Shown here: positions 57,650-64,000 of the stretch, one piece after another
Position numbering within the stretch: the first letter of the stretch is position 1
How the letters are laid out: each line of letters starts with the position of its first letter
From: Aquatica leii
Taxonomy: Eukaryota > Arthropoda > Insecta > Coleoptera > Lampyridae
Length of the DNA stretch: 64,000 bases
NCBI GenBank assembly: GCA_035610365.1
Contig: CM069436.1
Span: forward strand, 89,157,912 to 89,221,911
Reading direction: 5' to 3'
Notes under the pieces: model-generated
What the model was told of the DNA's origin: nothing
What the model saw: only the letters and a program-made list of their open reading frames with translations
The model's database searches: none
Made by a program: the position numbers and the translations under genes

Positions 57650-58560
57650 TGTTGAGAAATCAATTAACGAATATACCCAGAATCATAGCTGAGGAGTGGA
57701 AAAAACACTTCAACAAATTGTTTGCAAACACAGCCGTTCCAGAAGATTTAGACGGATTAATGCGGTACAGCAAAACAGTACAACGACAACAAATCTTAGT
57801 CGAATATTAGTAGACTAAAGTCTATAAAAAAAATAATCTATTAGAGAACTACTTCAAGAGACATGTATATAGCTTCAAAGAGTAGCGTTCTAGTTATGAG
57901 TGTGCAGTCTAAGCTCACAGCCTAACATTTATTGTACATAAAAAGACTGCATTTAGTATCCAGTGTAATAAAAGTGATGTTGATAACAAGCCACATAGAA
58001 CATAGAAGGGGTGAGTGAAAGTTGCATGTTCACTGTGTTGATAAAAACAGCGTTGAGCAAAAATTGATGTGTCAACAGTGTCACCGTTAATTCTAAGCAT
58101 AATAACAGCATGTGCTCTATATGTTAGTATGATTGCATATGTTGTGCGTTGTCTGACAAACGTAGAAATGTTGACTGAAATTTAGAGATTTTGTGTTTCA
58201 GAGTTGGTGTAGATTTTCACATGCGCAAATATGCAAAGAGCTAACAAGGAATTTAGAATAGACAATAAAAGAATAAAGATAGTCTGTTATGCAAACGACG
58301 CCGTACTGCTGTTTAAAAATGAAAACTACAGAACAACAAAAAAGCTGACAAGAAGACTCACGGTCTACGACAAAAGTATCAAACAAATCATGCGCCTTAA
58401 ATGCCTAGACGCTAGCAGCACAAGCAAAAGAACCATTATTGACGAAACTTGAAATCGAACAACTAAAACAGCCCCATATATGAATATTTCAGAAATTTTA
58501 TCTAAAGAAATAAGCATATGAGAGTCCAAAGCAAAGTCAGAATATATACGCAATATTCAT
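57650..58560 (+). pseudogene. LINE ORF2 scraps (pre-RT block and YADD box)
   Basis: IIAEEWKKHFNKLFA at about 57690-57740 resembles the pre-RT WxxHFxxLL block. KIVCYANDAVLLFKNEN (58275-58330) is an RT palm box with Asn in place of the second Asp, followed by a YEYFRNFI reading at about 58475 that matches the FxYLG block. The stretch between them (57800-58230) is not recognisable. It may be one old LINE or two. Confidence 0.55.
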
Positions 58561-58627
58561 AAATGTAATATAAGTTTTGACTCTTTGTTTCAGAGGTCTA
58601 AAGAATACCGCCAGGAATAAACACGCA

Positions 58628-60420
58628 ATGTCCCGTAAAACCATCAAGTGGATTTATAAAAAGCCACTGACTAATGCAGAGCTGCAGAAAATCGCAGACG
58701 AAATTTTACTGGAGGATTTACCTTTAGATGACGGTGTACCAACAGACATAGAAGACGATGATGCTGATAAAGTTGAAAATTTTTTTGAAACTGAGGTGTT
58801 TCCTCCAGATCTAAACAAAATCGAGCCCTCTTCTTCGACGTCCTGTACCAATGATAATAATCAAACAGAACCAGAAAATAATTCAGTAACTGATCAGATA
58901 GAAAATAATCAATCATCAACATCAAATAACGAAGATGCCACTCGCCCTTCTTTTAGACTGGAATCAAAGATTTTTACACCAATTGACGATTACATGGACA
59001 TGTGCATTAATAATAAGAGTAGGGCTAAAAGTAAGAGTAAAAGTGGAAAACAAACAAGTAAAGAAGACTTACGAAAATGGAGAAAGGAGTATAGGGAGGA
59101 ATTCTAGCCCGAATACAACTTATCTTGTGGTCCGGTAGAAGATGAGTTTACTAGTTGTTCTAGTCCTACTGAATTTTATTTGCATATACTGGGAGATGTA
59201 ATCGACAACATTGTTTTCCAGAGTAACCTGTATGCAACGCAAAATAACAAAAATCTAGGGCTGACCAAAGAACTGCTTTCTTTTATCGGGATAAATTTTT
59301 TGATGGCATATCATCGTTTGCCGGCATGGAAACATGGAACGGTAGTCCTGATCTAGGCTTGCCAATAATAACCAACTGTATGCCACGAAATAGATTTGAA
59401 GATATATTGAGATTTCTTCATTGTAACGACAACAGCCAATAAAGATAAAATATGTAAACTAAGACCAATGGCAACAACCTTGAATCACAATTTCCGAAAA
59501 TGCTATCGAACAACTCGTAGAGTTAGTATTGATGAAAGTATGGTTTTGTTCAAAAGGCGCAGTACTTTGAAACAATGCTAAAAAACCAATAAAAAGAGGC
59601 TATAAAGTTTGGTGTCAGGCAGATCAAAATGCATTCGTATCCGACTTAGAAGTATATCAAGGAAAAAATGAAGAGATTCAACAAGAGTTTCAAAATTTTG
59701 ACCTCGGTGAACGTGTTGTTAATCTTTGACCAAACCTGATTGGAATAAGAATAAAATTGTCTATGCTGACAATTACTTTCTGTCCATCTGACTCAAGAAA
59801 GTTTTAGCGTGTGGTACAATTCAACAAAAAAGAATAGGATTTCCGAAGACTATGGTCGAAGTCAAGGAATTAAAGAGAGGTAATTCTGATTTTCGAGTAT
59901 CCTCTACAGATATACGGGTTTTCAAGTGGATGGACAACCGTGTGGTGTATTTTGCATCTAACTTTCACGATACAAATGAAACCACAGTGAAGAGAACGCA
60001 AAAAGATGGTTCACGTACAGATATCAAATGTCCGTCTATAGTGGCCGATTATAACAAGCATATGGAGGGAGTGGATAGAGCAGATCAACTAAGAGGGGCT
60101 TCCTTGATATAGCTTTTATCAATGCCAATATTATTTTTAATATGCTTTATGAAAAGATGTCTACATTTGAGTTCAGACGATCAACGAAAGGGATATTATT
60201 ATATTACCTTCGATACCAAAACGTCGGAAATATAATTATAGTGTTCACGAAGATATTCGGCTTGGAAATTTTGTAAAATCTAAAGGACGTTGCGAAATGT
60301 GCAGCAACAAGTGTATCCAGTCGAGACCGCATTCTAAATGTTCCACTTGTTCTTGTGCTGCAATTCGCAAAAAGATTGCTTCGCTGAATACCACGAAATG
60401 TAATGTTTTTGTATTTTTGA
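58628..60420 (+). pseudogene. piggyBac-type transposase, decayed
   Basis: ATG 58628 (MSRKT) starts an acidic, Ser/Asn-rich N-terminus typical of piggyBac transposases (frame to 59107). After frame breaks come PTEFYLHILGDVIDNIVFQSNLYA (59165-59235), ELLSFIGINFLMAYHRLPAW (59265-59330), a CMPRNRFEDILRFLHC block (59375-59425), VSIDESMVLFK (59522-59555, catalytic Asp), YADNYFLSI (59760, catalytic Asp) and CPSIVADYNKHMEGVDRADQL (60030-60095, catalytic Asp). The Cys-rich tail CEMCSNKC...CSTCSCA (60296-60360) matches the zinc-binding end. Three Asp blocks are preserved, but at least six frame breaks exist. Confidence 0.85.
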
Positions 60421-60662
60421 CACTTTTTTTTCTGTTGTTTTATAATAAAATAACTGATTTGCTGTTTTGAATTATTTAGCTCTCGAGAGTTTTTGTCTTA
60501 ACATGATGTTGATCATTAATTCTTGACGGTATTTCTGGGCTTATTTTTTTCAAAATTTTAGAAAAAAAAGAAAAAATTTCAAAAAAATTGAGTAATCCTT
60601 TTATACCTAATTTAATCAATTTCTGGAAAAAAAACATTAAAAAATTATTATTTTCCATGTTT

Positions 60663-60679
60663 GGGTACTAAAGGGTTAA
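60663..60679 (+). repeat. piggyBac right terminus with TTAA
   Basis: GGGTACTAAAGGG is followed by TTAA (60676-60679). piggyBac elements insert at TTAA and end with a run like GGG at this site. A matching left end (TTAACCC...) was not found before 58628. Confidence 0.65.
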
Positions 60680-60852
60680 GCAAGTCATATTAAATATGCC
60701 TGACAATGAAATAACTTTACTGTCGATACAGTATTGGCAAGAAAAGCAAAATGTCAAAGTTTTGTGAAACGTCAAGCAAGCGCTAGTGGGCGACACCAAT
60801 AAATCAGTACCAATCTTTGTAGTGCCAACCCCGTACCAAATGCAACTAAAAC
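60680..60852. other. short spacer between piggyBac and hAT remnants
   Basis: Nothing recognised. Confidence 0.4.
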
Positions 60853-61400
60853 CAGAGCCAGATTTATGAAGGGGGGGGCAAAAGGGGCAATTGCCCTGGG
60901 CCCCCTGGTAGAGGGCCTCCCTCGCGGACTGCGAGTGTCTTGACAGGTTGTGTGTGCTATAATTCGTGTTCGTCCCGCGGTGACGATGACGTATTTTATT
61001 TAAAATTGCAGCCCCCAACTTACCAACATCATGATTTTTTTACAGTACAAACTTTGTTTACAAAAAATAAATATGTATAATATGTAAGTAGTACTTAATA
61101 AAAGAAAAAAACATATCTCTACAAAATTACAAATATATAAGACTTACAAATTACATAAACTGACTTACTGACTACTAGGGTCTGGATTTGCATTGATAGA
61201 TTTTTTGCTTTCGTACAAATTGTATCATTATGTGGCTAGGTTCAAAACTGACACACCTCGTTATTAACCGAATTTTTAGTTTTAATTAAATTGATTTTAG
61301 AAAATTGTCTTTCACAGTTAACACTAGAAAGTGATAGCGATTCGAACTTCGAACACCTTGCAAAACTAAGAACGTGACCATGCCGAATCGGCAGAACGTT
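60853..61400 (-). pseudogene. hAT remnant: terminal repeat and C-terminal dimerisation fragment
   Basis: CAGAGCCAGATTTATGAAGG at 60853 followed by G- and C-rich GGGGCAATTGCCCTGGGCC is a typical end of a hAT subgroup. On the minus strand 61345-61262 reads SLSSVNCERQFSKINLIKTK, the hAT dimerisation signature (S..CER.FS.ln.IKtk). Orientation and distance fit a minus-strand hAT whose 3' end is at 60853. The rest of it is missing. It is in opposite orientation to the transposase at 62646. Confidence 0.65.
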
Positions 61401-61665
61401 TATCAAATTAAAAAGCTAGTATTACGTAGTAAGTATGTAGTACACTTCTATCAGTAATCTGACTCCGACAGAAGATAATTTTCTGTACAGTGCTGTTTTA
61501 CTATTTTACTAATCGGCACTTAGTTTCAAATTCAAAATCATTTTTGTTTGAATGAAATGTTCAGTATTAGTAAAATTATCGTACTTTCTGCAATTATGGT
61601 AAACGTACTATCGTACATCGTACAGTACGTCAAGTAAACTTGCGTAGGAGTGTAGGACTCTGGAC

Positions 61666-61949
61666 CAGGCGCGGCTTCAGAGGGGGGGCTACGCCCCCCT
61701 CGACATTGAAAAGAATACTGAAGTTTTTCTCACTTTGTACGTAATATATTCGCTTTTTTTAATAGTTGTATAATTTATGATGCTTTATCGCTTGCAAGTA
61801 AAAGCTTGGTGCGTAACGAAGTGTTATTCAATTTTATATTAACGCCATATTCAATACATTATTATTTAAAAATGTGATGAGCACTCCCCCCCCCCCCCGT
61901 TTTAAACTGATGGAGCCCCCACCGAAATAAACTGCTGGAGCCGCGCCTG
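61666..61949. mobile_element. 284-bp non-autonomous hAT-like MITE
   Basis: The ends CAGGCGCGGCTTCAG and CTGGAGCCGCGCCTG are inverted repeats with one mismatch in 15. Both sides are flanked by the identical octamer CTCTGGAC (61658-61665 and 61950-61957), an exact 8-bp target duplication as made by hAT transposases. The inner parts contain G- and C-runs (61685 and 61885). No coding capacity. Confidence 0.92.
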
Positions 61950-62413
61950 CTCTGGACTATATCATAAGTAATCGTGTTTTAGTGTTTATAAGTTGATGTT
62001 TTGTTTTGTAATCGAATCTTCCTAAGCAATCACTCCGTTTGCGATTAATTTACTCATGTTTAATTATTTTCTTAATGTGAACGTTTAATACTAGATTGCT
62101 AATATTTAATTTGTGCTACGTTGTTAAACTTCTTACTGTCATAAGTTGTGGTTCGCAGTTTGGGCGATCCCGGCGATCAAGACGTACTCCGCATTATAAT
62201 AGATTCTTCTTTTACCTTAGAGTAACTCCACATTTAGACCTTGCTTGAAATAGACATAAGACGTCATTTCGGTTCAGACAATTTAGACCAAAGGTCATCG
62301 TGACCTTGGCAGCTATATCCTAACTTGGGAAAATCTTACAATTTATTATTGAAGTATTTTATATAAAAAGTTTAAAGTACAGAATTTAGAAGCCAGAAAA
62401 GACAAGCTCAGTG

Positions 62414-62608
62414 ATGCCACGGAAAGTTCCACTATCTGGAGCTCAGAAGAGAAAAGCCTTTAAAGAAAGGAATGAGAAAAATGCTAGTGTCTTGGCAAAA
62501 ATACAACGCCTTGCAGAATTTTTCTCTGCAACAAAACTGGAAAGCATAAAAATTAATGAACAACCAGCGCCATATATCCCTTCTGAAGAACCACCGTCAC
62601 CACCATGA
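62414..62608 (+). pseudogene. N-terminal piece of the hAT transposase, ended by TGA
   Basis: ATG 62414 begins MPRKVPLSGAQKRKAF, a basic N-terminus common in ZMYM/TTF-type hAT transposases, then a Lys/Glu-rich and Pro-rich stretch, ended by TGA 62606-62608. The next recognisable block (DPATWFPIGVK) lies in another frame at 62660-62700, and the main frame follows from about 62720. Confidence 0.7.
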
Positions 62609-62645
62609 GCATCTGCAGAAAACGAAAGTAACATATCAAATCAAG

Positions 62646-64000
62646 ATGTCAATCATTATCATATGGTCCAGATCCAGCTACTTGGTTTCCTATTGGAGTA
62701 AAGCTTGTGTCTTTTTGGTTAAAATCTGCTATGATGATCGAAACAGAAGTGACTCTGATTCCTATCTAGAATCTCGACGTCATTATCAATCAGGTCAAAG
62801 TCAGGACAAGTTGCATGGGCATTATCGTTATTTCAAAAATTCAATGTTTTACACTAACCATGACAACGGAGAACAGCATTTGAGAAAGTGGCTCATTTAC
62901 AGCTCATCAAACGGCACAGTTTACTGCTTTTATTGTACGTTGATGTCCAGCGGATCTGACAGATTTTCCAGAGAGGACGGCTTTAATGACTGGAAAAAAG
63001 CAGAAGAAAAAATGGAGACTCACAAACGAAGCCAAGGTCACCGAGATTCTGTGCTAAAGTTTAATTTTCGATGTAGAGAATCTTCTCATGTTGACAAAGT
63101 GTTTGAAAAGCAAGTACAAGAAAATAAGAAATACTGGACTGAAATATTGCGTCGCGTTGTAGCCGTGACAATCTTTCTAGCTGAGAGAGGCCTGGCATTT
63201 AGGGGTAGTCAAGAGATCATAGGATCTAAACATAATGGAAATTTTTTAGGTATTATGGAACTTATTGCACAATTTGATCCGTTTCTGATGGGTCACCTTA
63301 AAGAATTTGGCAATCCTGGAAGTGGTAAGCAGTCATACTTATCACCAACCATCTATGAAGAAATTATTTTGCTGATGGCAAAGCAAGTTAAGATTTATAT
63401 CGTGAAAGAACTTAAAACTGCCAAGGAGTTTTCAGTTTCTGTTGATTCAACACCAGACCTGGCTCATGTCGACCAGTTAACAGTCATTGTGCGATATGTT
63501 GTTTCTGGGAAGCCCGTAGAAAGGTTTTTAACTTTCTTGCAGACGGGCTCTCACAAAGCTGAAGTACTAGCTAGATCTCTTCTGGAATTTCTACAAAAAG
63601 AAAGTATTGATTTTGACAACTGCAGAGGACGGTCATACGACAATGCCAACAATATGTCTGGACGCTACACAGGAATGCAAGTCAGACTCAAAGATAAAAA
63701 ACCAGTAACAGTTTTCATTCCCTGTGCAGCTCACTCATTGAATCTTGTTGGACAGGCTGCTGCCTACTTGGAGCAAACACCTGAAGCAAGACATGAAGCC
63801 CGGACATTAGCAGATAAAATGGACAACCTCGAAACTGCTCTGATGGCCAAAATTGGAAATTTAATTCTAGTGCGTTTTAACAGCACAAATAAAGCTTTTC
63901 AAGGAGTTCAAATTGATCTAAAGAAAGTGGTAGATTTAATTGATTCTCTAGAAAGGTTTCTAGAATCACTTCGTAATAGGTACGAAGAGCTGGAATTAGA
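62646..64000 (+). CDS. hAT transposase (ZMYM1-like, TTF-type finger), open to the window end
   Basis: The frame has no stop from at least 62646 to the window edge (451 codons plus two bases). Homology proper starts at about 62727. Domains are a TTF-type zinc finger (LRKWLIYSS, YCFYCTLMS, then THKRSQGH), the LAFRGS...NGNFLGIMELIAQF block, then the RNase H-like core. That core has EFSVSVDSTPD (first Asp, about 63440), CRGRSYDNANNMSGRYTGMQ (second Asp, about 63635) and CAAHSLNLV (C-X2-H, about 63725). The C-terminal catalytic Glu and dimerisation region would be beyond the window. The upstream frame breaks suggest that this copy is inactive, but recently so. The ATG at 62646 is formal only. Confidence 0.85.
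   Translation, partial: MSIIIIWSRSSYLVSYWSKACVFLVKICYDDRNRSDSDSYLESRRHYQSGQSQDKLHGHYRYFKNSMFYTNHDNGEQHLRKWLIYSSSNGTVYCFYCTLMSSGSDRFSREDGFNDWKKAEEKMETHKRSQGHRDSVLKFNFRCRESSHVDKVFEKQVQENKKYWTEILRRVVAVTIFLAERGLAFRGSQEIIGSKHNGNFLGIMELIAQFDPFLMGHLKEFGNPGSGKQSYLSPTIYEEIILLMAKQVKIYIVKELKTAKEFSVSVDSTPDLAHVDQLTVIVRYVVSGKPVERFLTFLQTGSHKAEVLARSLLEFLQKESIDFDNCRGRSYDNANNMSGRYTGMQVRLKDKKPVTVFIPCAAHSLNLVGQAAAYLEQTPEARHEARTLADKMDNLETALMAKIGNLILVRFNSTNKAFQGVQIDLKKVVDLIDSLERFLESLRNRYEELEL

Noticed and set aside
1..64000. CRISPR arrays, bacterial operons, riboswitches
   Set aside because: No regularly spaced identical repeats or prokaryotic gene organisation. All content is eukaryotic.

Overview
The window looks like gene-poor, TE-dense nuclear DNA from an arthropod, most likely an insect. 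It is AT-rich, with long non-coding stretches. The elements are metazoan types: Ty3/gypsy, Jockey and other LINEs, Penelope, hAT, piggyBac and Tigger/pogo. One eukaryotic tRNA-Asn gene with internal A and B boxes is present. I could not support any ordinary host protein-coding gene. Species cannot be fixed from the sequence alone. Nearly every coding block is a mobile element in some stage of decay.

Layout. 1-4400: the 3' two thirds of a Ty3/gypsy pol whose C-terminus carries a macrodomain resembling OARD1/TARG1 plus a CCCH zinc finger. A second, more decayed copy of the same element is at 27661-28660. 7.3-8.6 kb: a decayed Tigger-type transposase. 9.8-10.4 kb: a decayed hAT transposase. 11105-11178: tRNA-Asn. 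13.2-16.7 kb: an internally deleted LINE with a DUF4780-like ORF1. 19749-19921: a small hAT MITE. 20580-23225 and 36784-39301: two copies of one Tigger/pogo-like family with TA target duplications. 24.2-27.3 kb: a patchwork of two LINEs, one of them Jockey, interrupted by a dispersed repeat. 28871-32945: two Penelope copies placed head to head, one with a hammerhead-like motif.

39.7 kb: a Jockey RT scrap. 43.4-44.8 kb: a ZBED-type hAT pseudogene. 46.8-49.8 kb: a third Tigger-like element with all three catalytic Asp still readable. 50049-50163: a 115-bp insertion with a 12-bp target duplication that contains a near-perfect hammerhead ribozyme. It sits just upstream of a gypsy integrase remnant (50164-51309). 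51301-53664: a decayed protein of an uncharacterised multi-copy family, flanked by terminal inverted repeats. 55.2-57.3 kb: a third Penelope with duplicated terminal segments. 57.6-58.6 kb: LINE fragments. 58.6-60.7 kb: piggyBac with a recognisable TTAA end. 60.85-64 kb: hAT sequences, including a MITE with an exact 8-bp duplication and a hAT transposase frame still open at the window end.

The most interesting signals are the macrodomain/CCCH capture by a gypsy element (two copies, candidate catalytic Lys and Asp kept in both), the TIR-flanked orphan family, and the hammerhead-bearing insertion. Frame and family calls were made by reading translations and comparing with remembered family motifs. 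No search was run.
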